Source: Paenibacillus aestuarii
GTDB lineage: Bacteria; Bacillota; Bacilli; Paenibacillales; NBRC-103111
Length of the DNA stretch: 64,000 nucleotides
Direction: 5' to 3'
Assembly: GCF_027789125.1 (NCBI RefSeq)
Contig: NZ_JAQFVF010000009.1
Location: 50,328-114,327 of the forward strand
The translations under genes were made by a program, and so were the position numbers. A model generated the notes under the pieces. The model saw nothing but the letters and a program-made list of their open reading frames with translations. It was not told where the DNA came from and did not search any database. This document shows, piece after piece, positions 43,226-53,627 of the stretch. Numbering within the stretch: position 1 is the stretch's first letter; each line of letters begins with the position of its first letter.

Positions 43226-44299
43226 CTAGGATTTCACTTCCACGACCCAACCAAACGGATCGGCGACAGTTCCATTTTGAATGCCGGTGAGCGTGTCATA
43301 AACCCGCTTGGACAGCTCGCCCGTCTGTCCCTGATTGATCTTCATCTGGTGCGTATCCCAGAACAGCTCACCAATCGGGGAGATAACGGCAGCAGTACCG
43401 GTTCCGAACGCTTCCTCCAGCGTGCCGTTGACATAGCTGTTATACAGCTCGTCGATCGCAAGCTTCCGCTCAACAACCGGCACACCCCAGTGCTTGAGCA
43501 GCGTAATGACCGAGTTTCTGGTGATACCGTCGAGGATACTGCCGTTCAACACAGGGGTCACGACTTCCCCGTTGATTTTGAAGAAGACGTTCATGCTGCC
43601 GACTTCTTCGATATATTTGCGTTCCACGCCGTCTAGCCACAGCACTTGCGAATAGCCTCTATCGCTAGCGACTTCCTGCGCTTTGAGTCCAGCGGCATAG
43701 TTGCCGGCTGTCTTGGCTGCACCCGTACCTCCAGGTACTGCACGCACGAAATGGTTCTCGACATTGATCTTCACCGGGTGAATGCCTTCGGCATAATAGG
43801 AGCCAACAGGAGACAGGATGATCATGAACTGGTAATTATGCGATGGAGCTACGCCCAGCGCGGCTTCTGTCGAGATAATAAACGGTCGGATATATAAAGA
43901 CGTGCCCTCCGCGGACGGGATCCAATCCTGATCGACCTCCACCAACTTTTTCAGGGCATCCAACAGGAAGTTCTCGTCGATCGGCGGAATGCTTAGACGG
44001 TTGTTGGAATGATTCAGGCGCTCAAAATTTTTGCCAGGTCTAAACAACAAAATGCGGTTGTCGGAAGTACGGTACGCCTTCAGGCCTTCAAAAACCGTCT
44101 GTCCGTAATGGAACACTTTCGCGGCAGGATCCAAAGTGATCGGCTGATATGGCACGATGCGCGGGGAGTGCCACCCTTGTTCTGTTGCATAATCCATGAT
44201 GAACATGTGATCTGTAAAATATTTGCCGAATCCAAGCTGATCGGGTTGTGGCTTTGTTTTCTTCGATGTGCTTAATGTGATTTCTAGGTTGTTAGTCAC
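43226..44299 (-). CDS. ilvE: Branched-chain amino acid aminotransferase
   Basis: This 357 aa PLP enzyme interconverts leucine, isoleucine and valine with their keto acids. Class IV aminotransferase features are 'FHYGQTVFEGLKAYRT', 'YIRPFIISTEAALGV', 'GTGAAKTAGNYAAGLKAQ' (with the Lys of the type II BCAT motif) and 'LDGVERKYIEEVGSMNVFF'. The length fits the Bacillus YwaA/YbgE type. The start is a GTG with GAAGGAG upstream. It stands alone, ending at a bidirectional terminator. No T-box leader was found. Confidence 0.93.
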   Translation of the reverse strand: MTNNLEITLSTSKKTKPQPDQLGFGKYFTDHMFIMDYATEQGWHSPRIVPYQPITLDPAAKVFHYGQTVFEGLKAYRTSDNRILLFRPGKNFERLNHSNNRLSIPPIDENFLLDALKKLVEVDQDWIPSAEGTSLYIRPFIISTEAALGVAPSHNYQFMIILSPVGSYYAEGIHPVKINVENHFVRAVPGGTGAAKTAGNYAAGLKAQEVASDRGYSQVLWLDGVERKYIEEVGSMNVFFKINGEVVTPVLNGSILDGITRNSVITLLKHWGVPVVERKLAIDELYNSYVNGTLEEAFGTGTAAVISPIGELFWDTHQMKINQGQTGELSKRVYDTLTGIQNGTVADPFGWVVEVKS

Positions 44300-44591
44300 G
44301 GAATGTCATCTCCTTCAAAAGTCTCTCTCTATGAAACAAGCCGCCTCGACATGAGACGGGGTCCACCGTTAATGATTCTTACATTATTCTACAACAGAAG
44401 CGGGTAAAAGACTAGGCGCAGCTCGCAGTGGTTTTTTTGTACAAAAAGATGCGTCCATTTTGGATATGTATACAAAAACACACAATTTGCACATACATTT
44501 TATACACACTTTACGAATCTGTTTTAAACTCATCTTATCAGATTTTGTCGATAAATTTAGGAGACATAAGGAAGAGAGAGGAAGTCTGTCT

Positions 44592-46325
44592 ATGCGATTG
44601 CCAAAAATGACGGTAGGAAGAAAGCTATTTGTTAGTTTTACAATTATTTTGATGCTAACCGGAGCTGTCGGATGGATGAGCTTGACCAACATGCAACGGA
44701 TCCAGAGCAAAAGCGACGAGATCAGCCAAACTTGGATGCCTGGTGTTGAAGCGATCAATTCGCTTAGCTATTTAACGGAAAATGTGCAATCGTTGGATAT
44801 GCAGCTTTTGATTTTGAGCGATCCAAGTCAGCTGCAGACAACAGCGACTCAAGCGCTTGCAGGGATATACAAAGTGGACGAGCAGGTGAAACAATTCGCG
44901 GGATCGCTAGGCGATGAGCAGGAGAAGCGGAATTTTGATGCCTTCCAATCGCAATGGGAGGCTTATAAAAAGTTTCATGAGCGATTCGTCGCGCTCAGCA
45001 AAGAAACTCCAGCCAACAAAGCTTCGGGCAACTGGGGGACTGAGGTGCAGGCGCTCATCGGCGATGCGGGTAAAACATTTGGGAACTTGCAAAAATATCT
45101 CGATGTTCTCGTCCAATTGGAGCATGAGGGGGCTGGTGCGGCCTCAGCGAGCAGCGCAGACATTTATCATCGCGGACAAATGAACATGATCTATGTGCTG
45201 GCAGCAGCTGTATTGCTTGGCATTATGCTGGCTACCTGGATTACATATATCATCTCCAAGCCTGTGCGGATGGTTTCCAGATCGTTACAGGAGGTATCGC
45301 TGGGGAATCTGCATGAAACTGACATGAAGGTTAAAAACCGGGATGAAATCGGCGAGCTGGTTGCTTCCTTGAACAGTATGAAGACGAATGTTAGGCAGAT
45401 TTTACAGCAAATTCGCGAAGCGTCTGCGCAGGTGGCCGATTCCTCGCAATCGCTGCTCGCGCATTCCGAGCTCAGCTCACTGGCATCCAATCAGGTGGTG
45501 GAAGTCATGCATAAGGTTGCCGTCGGGGCAGAGAGCCAAGTGATGAGCTACTCGGATACATCAACGGCGATGACGGAAATGGCGACTGGCGTGCAGCGGA
45601 TTGCGGAGACATCGTCCGAAGTGGCGGATATTTCGATGGAAGCTTTCCGGGAAGCAAAACAGGGGGAGCAAGATTTGCAAATGCTGATGTCCAGCATGGC
45701 GGGCATGGCAGATATCGTGCACCGGGCGCATGAGGTGATTCAACTGCTGGAAAGCCAATCGCAGGAAATTGGCGATATGATCGGCATGATCGGCGGCATC
45801 GCCAAGCAAACGAATCTGCTCGCCCTGAACGCGGCGATTGAAGCGGCGCGCGCCGGCGAAGCGGGCAAAGGCTTCCACGTTGTCGCCGGTGAAGTGCGCA
45901 AGCTTTCCGAGCAATCGGCGCAATTCGCGAGCCGCATTACGGAGATGATTGCGCTCATGCTCGGCAATACCGGAACTGCCGTGCAAACGATGGAAGACTG
46001 CTTGCAGGCCGTGGGCGAAGCCAAAGTCATGGTGCACACAGCTGAGACGTCGTTCCAGCGGATTTTTGAAGCGACGGGAAAAGTGGCGGAGTGCATTCAA
46101 GAGGTGGCGGCCGGTGCGCAGCAAATGGCGGCGACGTCCGAGGAAGTGGCCGCTTCGGTGGTGGAGACCAACGCCCATGCGCAAAATTCGTATCACTACG
46201 CTCAGCACGTAGCGGAAACAGCAGAGCAGCAGCTGTCCTCGCAGCATGGAATTACGGATTCGGCCAGCAGCTTGAATGTCATTGCGGAAGAATTGAACGC
46301 AGCGGTTGGCAAGTTCAAGTTCTAA
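44592..46325 (+). CDS. Methyl-accepting chemotaxis protein
   Basis: This is a 577 aa chemoreceptor. TM1 ([20 protein letters not shown]) lies at ~9-28, then a four-helix-bundle ligand domain ([20 protein letters not shown]), TM2 ([23 protein letters not shown]) near 200-222, HAMP, and the signalling tip '[38 protein letters not shown]' region (positions ~400-437). The start was set at ATG with AGAGGAAG upstream; 44 earlier in-frame codons are AT-rich leader. A sigma-D-like pair (TAAA at 44525, GTCGATAA at 44547) is present, but its 18-base spacer is longer than usual. Ligand unknown. Confidence 0.92.
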   Translation: MRLPKMTVGRKLFVSFTIILMLTGAVGWMSLTNMQRIQSKSDEISQTWMPGVEAINSLSYLTENVQSLDMQLLILSDPSQLQTTATQALAGIYKVDEQVKQFAGSLGDEQEKRNFDAFQSQWEAYKKFHERFVALSKETPANKASGNWGTEVQALIGDAGKTFGNLQKYLDVLVQLEHEGAGAASASSADIYHRGQMNMIYVLAAAVLLGIMLATWITYIISKPVRMVSRSLQEVSLGNLHETDMKVKNRDEIGELVASLNSMKTNVRQILQQIREASAQVADSSQSLLAHSELSSLASNQVVEVMHKVAVGAESQVMSYSDTSTAMTEMATGVQRIAETSSEVADISMEAFREAKQGEQDLQMLMSSMAGMADIVHRAHEVIQLLESQSQEIGDMIGMIGGIAKQTNLLALNAAIEAARAGEAGKGFHVVAGEVRKLSEQSAQFASRITEMIALMLGNTGTAVQTMEDCLQAVGEAKVMVHTAETSFQRIFEATGKVAECIQEVAAGAQQMAATSEEVAASVVETNAHAQNSYHYAQHVAETAEQQLSSQHGITDSASSLNVIAEELNAAVGKFKF

Positions 46326-46353
46326 GTTTAACGGCTGGGGCGACCACAAAGAG

Positions 46354-46390
46354 AAAGCCCTAACGGAAGCGAACTTCCGTTAGGGCTTTT
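46354..46390. terminator. Bidirectional terminator between MCP and GH130 genes
   Basis: AAAGCCCTAACGGAA and TTCCGTTAGGGCTTT form a perfect 15-bp stem with a 6-base loop, T-rich on the plus strand and usable on the minus strand too. Confidence 0.9.
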
Positions 46391-46393
46391 GTG

Positions 46394-47470
46394 CTAACCA
46401 GCATCTTGACAGACAGCGACGGCAATCTTCGAATCCGCTGTCCCGTAATACAGCAGCCACTCTTCGTTGTGGTAGACCAAGCCTTCGACAAAGCAGACAT
46501 GGTTCACTTGCCCGCTAGTTTCGTAATCTTTGTCTGGCACAAGGAAAGGGGCTGACGACCGGGCAATGACGACCGTCGGGTCCGCGAGGTCGAATAGCGC
46601 CTGCCCGGCGCAGTACGCCCCAGCGGCATAGGCGGGATCGCCATGCACCTCATCGTTGCGGCCGTTGTAAATGAGCAGGATGCCATGCTTTGTGATAACC
46701 GCTTGCGGCCCCGGCTCAACCAGCGTACTGTCAAACCGGTGCAGCCGCCTCCGCAGCACCGGAGCCAGAATCGGCTCCTCGGAATAGTCGCGAAAATCGT
46801 TCGTTTCTATAGGTTCCCAACGAATCAAATCGTCGGATGTCGCCGCATAAATATGTGACTCGCCCCAATACATCCAGTATTTGCCATTAATCTTCGTGGC
46901 AATAAACCGTTCGCCCTCCCGGCGTGTCACGATGGAGCCTGATTTGCACCAAATATCGCTGTATTTGCCGTTCAAGGCAGCGCCGAAAGCTGTGCCGTGT
47001 TTCGTCCAGGTCAGCAAATCCGGGCTTGAGGCCACACACAGCCTCGCTTTGTCGCCGTCATAGGCGGTGTACGTGAGGTAATAGATGCCGGCTTCATCCT
47101 GGGCAATTCGCGGGTCCTCACAGCCGCCTTCCCATTCCAGATGCTGGAACACATCTGGAGCGGGGGAGAGCACCGGCTCGGGCCGCTTCGCGAAATGCCG
47201 CCCATCCGCGCTGCTGGCCAGACCGATCCGGGACGTCCCGGCATGGCGGCCGACCGTATCCTCGGCCCGGTAGAGGAGGTGGACGCTGCCCTGGCGAACA
47301 ACCGCCGCGGGGTTGAACACGTCTTTCTCCTCCCAGCGGACATCGCTGCCGGTAATTGGACAGACGAAGCGGTTTTGGATATCCGGTTCCAGGCATGGAT
47401 TACATGCATCCGCTTTGATAAAAGGCCCTAACTGCCAACTGATGCTCTGGGTATCTTTGGTCATGGTCAT
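46394..47470 (-). CDS. GH130 beta-mannoside phosphorylase-like enzyme
   Basis: This is a 358 aa five-bladed beta-propeller protein of glycoside hydrolase family 130, which phosphorolyses or hydrolyses beta-mannosides. Family motifs are 'KDVFNPAAVVRQGSVHLLYR', 'GGCEDPRIAQDEAGIYYLTY' with the conserved Asp of EDPR, 'KYSDIWCKSGSIV' and 'FDSTLVEPGPQAV'. There is no signal peptide, so it acts inside the cell. AGGAG lies ten bases before the ATG. It is the last gene of a second Lpl-type importer operon, which suggests import of beta-linked mannosides or plant-cell-wall fragments. Phosphorolysis versus hydrolysis is not decided here. Confidence 0.88.
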   Translation of the reverse strand: MTMTKDTQSISWQLGPFIKADACNPCLEPDIQNRFVCPITGSDVRWEEKDVFNPAAVVRQGSVHLLYRAEDTVGRHAGTSRIGLASSADGRHFAKRPEPVLSPAPDVFQHLEWEGGCEDPRIAQDEAGIYYLTYTAYDGDKARLCVASSPDLLTWTKHGTAFGAALNGKYSDIWCKSGSIVTRREGERFIATKINGKYWMYWGESHIYAATSDDLIRWEPIETNDFRDYSEEPILAPVLRRRLHRFDSTLVEPGPQAVITKHGILLIYNGRNDEVHGDPAYAAGAYCAGQALFDLADPTVVIARSSAPFLVPDKDYETSGQVNHVCFVEGLVYHNEEWLLYYGTADSKIAVAVCQDAG

Positions 47471-47485
47471 GCGCGCCGCACTCCT

Positions 47486-49042
47486 TTATTGCTTCGCCGT
47501 GGCGAGATAAGCATCCAATTGCTTTTGATACTCGGCAATGACTTTATCGACACCGGCTGCTTTCAATTTATCCTGAGCTTGCTTAATATTTTTGTCATAG
47601 TCGGCAACCCCGGAATAGATCGGAGCCACATCGGATGTGATGACCGCTTTGACGTTGCCCATCTCCGTCTTCACCGGCGAAGCGTCGAAGAAGAAGCCGG
47701 AAGAGATGAAGTTTTTGGCATCAGGCTGAACTTCGTACAGCTTGCGGGTCGCTTTGACAATATCGCCGACGCGGATGAAGTTCAAGTTGCCGATCATCCA
47801 GTCGGCATTCGGAACGAGCGAAGCTTTGGTATCCGCATCCAGCACAGGCGTCATCCCTTTGTCGCCGGCTTTGTTATACGTTTTGCCTTCGATGCCATAG
47901 ATGAAGAGGTCGTAGTTTTCTTGGTTGGCGTACAGCCAGTTCATGAATTTCACTGCGGCATCCGGGTGTTTGCTGTTGGCTGCGACGACGTTCAAGTTTT
48001 TCGCATTCGTGAAGCGATAGTGACCTTTGTCAGGATTAAATTCTTGCAAAGTAAAGTCTTCTAGCTTAGCCCCGTTCAAATATTGATCCAACTGGGTTTG
48101 TGTTGCCGAAATGGTGCCCATCGTGAAGCCCCAGTTCGCTTCATTGACCGATTTTTGCACCTGATCTTGCTTCAGCGTCAAGACGTCAGGGTTAATCAGC
48201 TTCTTTTGATAGGCTTGTCGGAAAAAGGCGCTTTCCTGTTTGAATTCATCGCTCTCGATCCAGTTCTTCGCTTTACCGTCTTTCGTAATCATGGCGATGC
48301 CATCGCGAACGTCGAACGGATAAGAGTCGAAGGTGCGGTGCAAGAAATCTTCACCCGTCGAAGAAATATGGCTCAGCGTGAACGGATATTGCGGCTTCGG
48401 CGCCGGCGCAGCGTTATACAATTTCTCCATCGCATCGAGCATTTCTTGCGGTGTTTTCACGAGCGGATTGATGCCGTACTTTTTGAAAAGGAAATCATTG
48501 GATGTAAACACGTCGACCGTAGCCGGCTCCATCCAGTTCGAAGGAATCCCATAGGTTTTGCCGTCTTTGGTTACCGCATTGAAGATATCGGTGGAGATCA
48601 CCTTTTTAATGTTCGGTCCGTATTGATTAAGCTCTGCGGAGATGTCTTTCACAGCGCCCCGGGCGATATAGTTGGAAAGCGAGACTACATCGTTCATAAC
48701 ATGGAACATATCCAGGTCTTCGCCCGTGGACAGCATTAAATTCAGCTTCTGATCCCAGGCGGACCAATCGATATATTGTTCCTCAATTTGCACGTTGACC
48801 CCGTCAGCCAGCAGCTTTTTATTCACGGCTGCTTTCACTTCCTGCCAGCTTTTCGGTTCGGTGCCTGGAATGACGTACTTAATCGTAACCGGTTTATCCG
48901 AGGAGACGGTGCTGCCTTTGTCCGCAGTGCTTGTGGAATCAGGCTTGGTGGAACTTGCAGCAGGTTCACCGCTGTTACTCGTACAACCGGCCAATACGCA
49001 GACCAATAACAGTGTGGAAAGAATACTCAAGCTTTTCTTCAA
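47486..49042 (-). CDS. Sugar-binding lipoprotein, LplA-like (second importer)
   Basis: This is a 518 aa solute-binding lipoprotein. The signal peptide 'LSILSTLLLVCVLAGC' ends in a lipobox (Cys20), followed by a Ser/Thr-rich tether. The body has 'MLSTGEDLDMFHVMNDVVSL' and 'GKTYGIPSNWMEPATVDVF', typical of the large LplA/YtcQ group. It is encoded after the two permeases, the reverse of the first importer's order, and directly before GH130. Confidence 0.9.
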   Translation of the reverse strand: MKKSLSILSTLLLVCVLAGCTSNSGEPAASSTKPDSTSTADKGSTVSSDKPVTIKYVIPGTEPKSWQEVKAAVNKKLLADGVNVQIEEQYIDWSAWDQKLNLMLSTGEDLDMFHVMNDVVSLSNYIARGAVKDISAELNQYGPNIKKVISTDIFNAVTKDGKTYGIPSNWMEPATVDVFTSNDFLFKKYGINPLVKTPQEMLDAMEKLYNAAPAPKPQYPFTLSHISSTGEDFLHRTFDSYPFDVRDGIAMITKDGKAKNWIESDEFKQESAFFRQAYQKKLINPDVLTLKQDQVQKSVNEANWGFTMGTISATQTQLDQYLNGAKLEDFTLQEFNPDKGHYRFTNAKNLNVVAANSKHPDAAVKFMNWLYANQENYDLFIYGIEGKTYNKAGDKGMTPVLDADTKASLVPNADWMIGNLNFIRVGDIVKATRKLYEVQPDAKNFISSGFFFDASPVKTEMGNVKAVITSDVAPIYSGVADYDKNIKQAQDKLKAAGVDKVIAEYQKQLDAYLATAKQ

Positions 49043-49107
49043 TCGAACCCTCTCCCTTAACGTTTGTTATTTTTTATATAAACCCCTAACGGAGGCCCAT
49101 ATCAAGA

Positions 49108-50007
49108 TCAACCTTTGACGGATCCGATGATTAACCCTTTGACAAAGTAGCGCTGTAAAAATGGATAAAGCAGCACAATCGGCCCGATTGTCAGCACCAC
49201 GGTCGCCATTTTTGTCGTTTCAGCAGGAACGGTCGCATTCAGTGCGCCGCTCGGAATCATTTTCAAAGCATCAATATTCGATTTGATTTGCAGCAGCAGA
49301 TATTGAACCGGGTACAGATTTTTATTGGAGACGAGCATAATCGCATTAAACCAATCGTTCCAGTAACTAATGGCATAGAACAAGCAGATCGAAGCGAGAA
49401 CAGGCACGCATAAAGGCAAATAAATTTGGAACGCGATGCGCATATCGTTGGCCCCGTCCATATAAGCGGATTCGCGCAGCTCATTGGGCAAGCTATCCAT
49501 AAAATTTCGCACGAGGAACATGTTAAAAGGGTTAAACAACTGGATCGGGATAATGAGCGCCCAAATATTATCTTTCAGCCCCAGCTTCGTACACATGATG
49601 TACCATGGAACAAGCCCGGCGCTGAACAGCATCGTAATGAAAAAGTAGAGCGCCAGTCCATTGCGATACTTCACATTTTTGTTGGCCAGCGTGTAGGCGG
49701 CCATGCCTGTAATGACGACGGCGAGCACGGTGCCGATAATCGTAACGAATACGGAGACGAAGTACGCTTGCGCAAGCACGTGTCCTTGGGCGAAGACGAG
49801 CCGGTACGCATCTAGCGATAAACGGTCGGGAAATAAACTGTAGCCGTGCTTGGTGATGCTGTCTTCGCTGGAGAGCGAGACGATGACCGTCAGGAGCATG
49901 GGGAATAGGCAGATCAAAGCGAATAGCGCGATAACGACATAAATACCGAAGCTGGCGAGATTGAACGTGCTGCGTGGAGCGTAAGACGAATCGTGATGTC
50001 CAGACAT
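49108..50007 (-). CDS. ABC sugar permease, LplC-like (second importer)
   Basis: This is a 299 aa permease with six membrane segments (IYVVIALFALICLFPMLLTV at the start), EAA loop 'RESAYMDGANDMRIAFQIY', and the usual C-terminus 'LQRYFVKGLIIGSVKG'. The ATG was chosen because it falls 1 bp after the upstream permease stop and gives the family's normal N-terminus; 67 in-frame codons upstream are antisense-like shadow of that gene. The ribosome binding site GGAAGGGG is far (about 13 bases). Confidence 0.9.
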   Translation of the reverse strand: MSGHHDSSYAPRSTFNLASFGIYVVIALFALICLFPMLLTVIVSLSSEDSITKHGYSLFPDRLSLDAYRLVFAQGHVLAQAYFVSVFVTIIGTVLAVVITGMAAYTLANKNVKYRNGLALYFFITMLFSAGLVPWYIMCTKLGLKDNIWALIIPIQLFNPFNMFLVRNFMDSLPNELRESAYMDGANDMRIAFQIYLPLCVPVLASICLFYAISYWNDWFNAIMLVSNKNLYPVQYLLLQIKSNIDALKMIPSGALNATVPAETTKMATVVLTIGPIVLLYPFLQRYFVKGLIIGSVKG

Positions 50008-50008
50008 C

Positions 50009-50932
50009 TTAATACAGCGCCCCTTCCTTATAAAATCTTCGCGTGAGCCAATTGACCAGATAGACGAGAATGAAGCCGACGACAGATTGAAAAAGGCCGA
50101 TGGCAGCGGCATTCGAAGGGTCGCCGATCTGCCGCAGGGCACGGAACACATAGGTGTCGATGACGTCAGTCGTCGGGTACAAGACGCCGTTGTCGCCGAT
50201 GATGGCATAGATCATGCCGAAGTCGCCATAAAAAATTTTGCCCAAGTTCAACAATGTCAAAATAGCAGCGGTAGGCGCCAGCAGCGGAAGCGTTATGCTC
50301 CTTATTTTGCGCCAGCGGGAGGCGCCGTCGATATCTGCGGATTCGTACAATGCTTGATCGATGCCGGTGATGGCGGCCAAATAAATGATCGAGCCCATGC
50401 CGGCTTCTTTCCAAATCTTCATGGCGGTAAGCAGCCAAGGCCACGCTTCCGGTTTGGAGTACCAGTTCTGCGATTCGCCGCCGAACGCTTCGATGACATG
50501 GTTCATCAAGCCGGCGTCCGTTTTGAACAGCATATACATCAAATAGCTGACAATGATCCAGGAGAGGAAGCTGGGGAAAATCATGGTGGACTGGGCGAAC
50601 TTAATAAAAATCCGCTGGCGGATTTCATTGAACAAGACGGCGAGTCCGATGGCGGCAATCGTGCCAAAGAATAGAAACAAGAGATTCAGTTTGATCGTGT
50701 TGGACATGACCAGCCAGGCGTCACTGGATTTGAAAAAGAACTCAAAGTTGCGAAAGCCGATCCAATTGCTGTGGAGGATGCCTTTTTGATAATTAAACTG
50801 TTGGAAGGCAATGACCAGATACGGGTATGTCGCATAGGAGAAGATGAACACGTAAAGCACAGCTGGAAGCGCTAACAAATAAGAAAAACGATTTTTTAAC
50901 AGTTCACGGATGACGTTCGGCAATTTGCTCAC
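50009..50932 (-). CDS. ABC sugar permease, LplB-like (second importer)
   Basis: This is a 307 aa permease with six membrane segments, opening 'FSYLLALPAVLYVFIFSYAT', with the EAA loop 'YESADIDGASRWRKIRSITL' near residue 200. It is the first importer gene after the AraC sensor, 150 bp downstream of it. AGGTGTGAG precedes the ATG. Confidence 0.9.
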   Translation of the reverse strand: MSKLPNVIRELLKNRFSYLLALPAVLYVFIFSYATYPYLVIAFQQFNYQKGILHSNWIGFRNFEFFFKSSDAWLVMSNTIKLNLLFLFFGTIAAIGLAVLFNEIRQRIFIKFAQSTMIFPSFLSWIIVSYLMYMLFKTDAGLMNHVIEAFGGESQNWYSKPEAWPWLLTAMKIWKEAGMGSIIYLAAITGIDQALYESADIDGASRWRKIRSITLPLLAPTAAILTLLNLGKIFYGDFGMIYAIIGDNGVLYPTTDVIDTYVFRALRQIGDPSNAAAIGLFQSVVGFILVYLVNWLTRRFYKEGALY

Positions 50933-51046
50933 ACCTCCTGTTTGTTGTTTTCAGCATAAATGGCGGCAGCCGTGCATGTAAATTTTAAGATTCCAATTTC
51001 GGTTGCAAATTCGGGTGATGGCTGATTTTCGAAAGTGATGGCGCGA

Positions 51047-51084
51047 AATAAAAAGACGATGGACCTCTGAGAGGCCACACCGTC
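51047..51084 (-). terminator. Terminator of second AraC sensor gene
   Basis: On the minus strand a stem of GACGGTGTGGCCTCT with AGAGGTCCATCGTC (small bulge) is followed by TTTTTATTT. It overlaps the stop codon, so the importer operon should have its own promoter. Confidence 0.7.
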
Positions 51085-53482
51085 ATCTGGATTCATGGAA
51101 GTTTTCCCGGTATTGGGAAGGAGACATGCCGACATGCTTCTTAAACACGGTGGAAAAATAGGACGCCCCGGGAATGCCGACCCCTGCTCCGATCTCCGCC
51201 ACAGACCCGTCCGTTGTGCCCAGCAGCCGCTTGGCCTCTTCGATGCGCAGGAGCGTTACATAATCGTTAAACGTCGTTTTCCCATAGCTCTTGAACAGCT
51301 TGCCCAAATATCCGGCAGATAGGCCGACTTGATGCGCAACCGAGTCCAACGACAGATCGGGATTATGATAATGCTGCTGGATGAAGTGTTTGACTTCATC
51401 GATGACCTTTTCATTTTTCAACATTGAGACATTGTGCCGCGTTTCTTCTAATGCGTTGACGATGTTACGGCAAAGCCCGGTAAGCAGCTCCTCCATATCC
51501 GTTAACGTCTCAGCTTGCTGGATCTCGTTCAGCCCGATATAAAAGAGCTGCACATCGATGCCCCAGCCTTCGGTCACATGCTCGAATTCCCGGGCCATCG
51601 CCAGAATCAAAAAATTCGTATATTGAATGGCCTGCATATACGTGCAGCCGGATACATAGTCGATCCAATGGCGGATTTCTGCTTGAATCGAGGCGGCATG
51701 GTGCATTTTTACCGCTTCCAGCAGCTTTCTCTCCGCTAGCGCCGGGTAGCGTTTATCCGTGTCGCGGTCATCCATCACGCGGTTGGCATCGACGATGCAA
51801 TTCGTACCCAGGAATAGGCGATGGCAGATGTACTCCTGCGCAGAGCGGTAGGCATTGCTTAAGCGATCGATGGAATCGCACCAGTCGCCGATGCTGGCCG
51901 AGACCGTGATTTTATAATAAGCATGCACCGCATCTTGAATTTCCGTTAGGGATAAAAAGAGATGGTCATTGCGATCCGGATTGGCGGATTGGACGATTAG
52001 CACGATCTCATCTTCCGTGACCGTGACATCCGTTTCGATGTGCTTACTGAGTATTTCCTGGGCAATATTCCCGATGGCATAGGCGATCAATTCCCTGTCA
52101 AACGTGGAAAATGCTTGTTTAAACCGCTGCAAGCCATCGACTTTCATCACGATAACGGAGAAGAAAGGGCCTTTGAGATGGTGAGCCCATTCCTGCTCAA
52201 TTTGCGCCAGCGCTGCTTTGTTGATGCCTTGTAATAAAGACAGCATCGAGCTGCTTTTCAGCACCTGGTTGGAGCGCTGCAAATTCAGCTCCAGCCGTTC
52301 GGCAGACTCCATCGTCGTTTTGAAAGCGTTCGAGAGCAGTGTGTATTCATCACTGTTGAGCAGGGAGCCTTTGTTGAGCTCCGTTCCTCGGGATTCCAAC
52401 ACACGGTCCAATAACGAGCGGATGGGATTATACATGGTTCCGGTCAGTAGGAGGGCGATAACGGTACCCAGCACCATCAGCAGCAGGGCAATCACCAATG
52501 TCCAGGTGCGCAGCGTATAGATATCGGACAGTAACTCGCTATAAGGCCGCACGGTGACAAAAAACCAATCCAATGTCGACGATTTTACATATGTCACCAT
52601 ATATTTCTGGTGATCCATCGTTTCGGCGAAGCTGCCTTGATTGTCTGATCTTTTCAAAATGGAGGCCACATAGCTCTTTCCCGAGAAATCCGCCATGAAA
52701 TATTGGGGATCGGAATGGGAGATCACCTTCCCGGCTGCATCCATCACGAACGTATCGGCGTTCTGGATCGGGGTGTTGATGCTGTTGATCGTATCGCGGA
52801 TATACGATTCATTCAGATCCAGAACAAGCGCTGACCTGGGAGTGTTTTTGACAGGCAGCCATTCCGGCACGATGCGAAAGGTTAGCAACCGCAATTGTTT
52901 GTTGCTGTTCTCATCATCATTCTTCTGCACTTTGCGCTGGTAAAAGCCAAAAAACTGCTTTTGCTGCTGTTTTTGCGCTTTCGCAGCGACATCCGGGTCT
53001 CGCTCCAGCCCTAACGTGTCGATGTACTCGCCGTTCGTAAAATTGTAAAGGCTGATGTTGGCGATGAACGGGTAGACGCTTTGCACTTTGGAGATGACAA
53101 TGTACGCTTGCAAATTTTGTACTTTATCGACTTGATCCGCATATAAGTATGCGTTTACATGATTATCGATGAGCAGTTGGCTGACGACATCCTGAATCTG
53201 CTTGTACACGACATTGGCTGTAAAGCTGACATGTGACAGCATTTGCTGCGAGGATTTATCAATTTCTTTAACTGCTCTGGATGAAAATAACGTGTAGAGG
53301 ATTGTGCTTACGATCGCGATAGAGAGCACAATGAGGAGGAAAAAAGAAATGACCAATCTGCGATAGACCCGATATTGGCGAATCCGGTTCAAGAACGTCA
53401 CGTGCCGATTCCTCCGATCCGAAACAAAAGTGGAAGTAACGGATAATTCGGCGGCGCTGTCTGAATTTCCTTTTTTGGACAA
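51083..53482 (-). CDS. Membrane-bound AraC-family sensor-regulator (second)
   Basis: This is a 799 aa one-component sensor. A basic N-terminal ~40 residues precede TM1 (LVISFFLLIVLSIAIVSTILYTLF, ~44-67), then a Cache-like extracellular domain, and TM2 (LRTWTLVIALLLMVLGTVIALLLTGTMY) near 325-352. A helical and GGDEF-like-looking middle region (FSVIVMKVDGLQRFKQAFST) leads to the AraC domain (~695-795: LDSVAHQVGLSAGYLGKLFKS; VAEIGAGVGIPGASYFSTVFKK). It sits directly upstream of the second Lpl-type importer with GH130 and likely activates it in response to the extracellular glycan. It is similar in design to the regulator of the first importer. Confidence 0.88.
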   Translation of the reverse strand: MSKKGNSDSAAELSVTSTFVSDRRNRHVTFLNRIRQYRVYRRLVISFFLLIVLSIAIVSTILYTLFSSRAVKEIDKSSQQMLSHVSFTANVVYKQIQDVVSQLLIDNHVNAYLYADQVDKVQNLQAYIVISKVQSVYPFIANISLYNFTNGEYIDTLGLERDPDVAAKAQKQQQKQFFGFYQRKVQKNDDENSNKQLRLLTFRIVPEWLPVKNTPRSALVLDLNESYIRDTINSINTPIQNADTFVMDAAGKVISHSDPQYFMADFSGKSYVASILKRSDNQGSFAETMDHQKYMVTYVKSSTLDWFFVTVRPYSELLSDIYTLRTWTLVIALLLMVLGTVIALLLTGTMYNPIRSLLDRVLESRGTELNKGSLLNSDEYTLLSNAFKTTMESAERLELNLQRSNQVLKSSSMLSLLQGINKAALAQIEQEWAHHLKGPFFSVIVMKVDGLQRFKQAFSTFDRELIAYAIGNIAQEILSKHIETDVTVTEDEIVLIVQSANPDRNDHLFLSLTEIQDAVHAYYKITVSASIGDWCDSIDRLSNAYRSAQEYICHRLFLGTNCIVDANRVMDDRDTDKRYPALAERKLLEAVKMHHAASIQAEIRHWIDYVSGCTYMQAIQYTNFLILAMAREFEHVTEGWGIDVQLFYIGLNEIQQAETLTDMEELLTGLCRNIVNALEETRHNVSMLKNEKVIDEVKHFIQQHYHNPDLSLDSVAHQVGLSAGYLGKLFKSYGKTTFNDYVTLLRIEEAKRLLGTTDGSVAEIGAGVGIPGASYFSTVFKKHVGMSPSQYRENFHESR

Positions 53483-53627
53483 GCCTTGGGCAACTACACT
53501 TAAGATTCGAAATGTGCCGGATGTTTATGCATCGGCGGTGGGCGTCACTTTTTGCAAAGATATTCATAGTGAATCTTGTTTCCTGAGGGCATTCTAAGCA
53601 TAAAGACCGATGCGAGGAGGAATCCAC

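Noticed and set aside
44300..44400. Possible T-box before ilvE (AACGGTGGACCCCG on the minus strand)
   Set aside because: The match to the T-box core is partial, and the leader is too short to hold a specifier loop and antiterminator. There is no terminator before the start.
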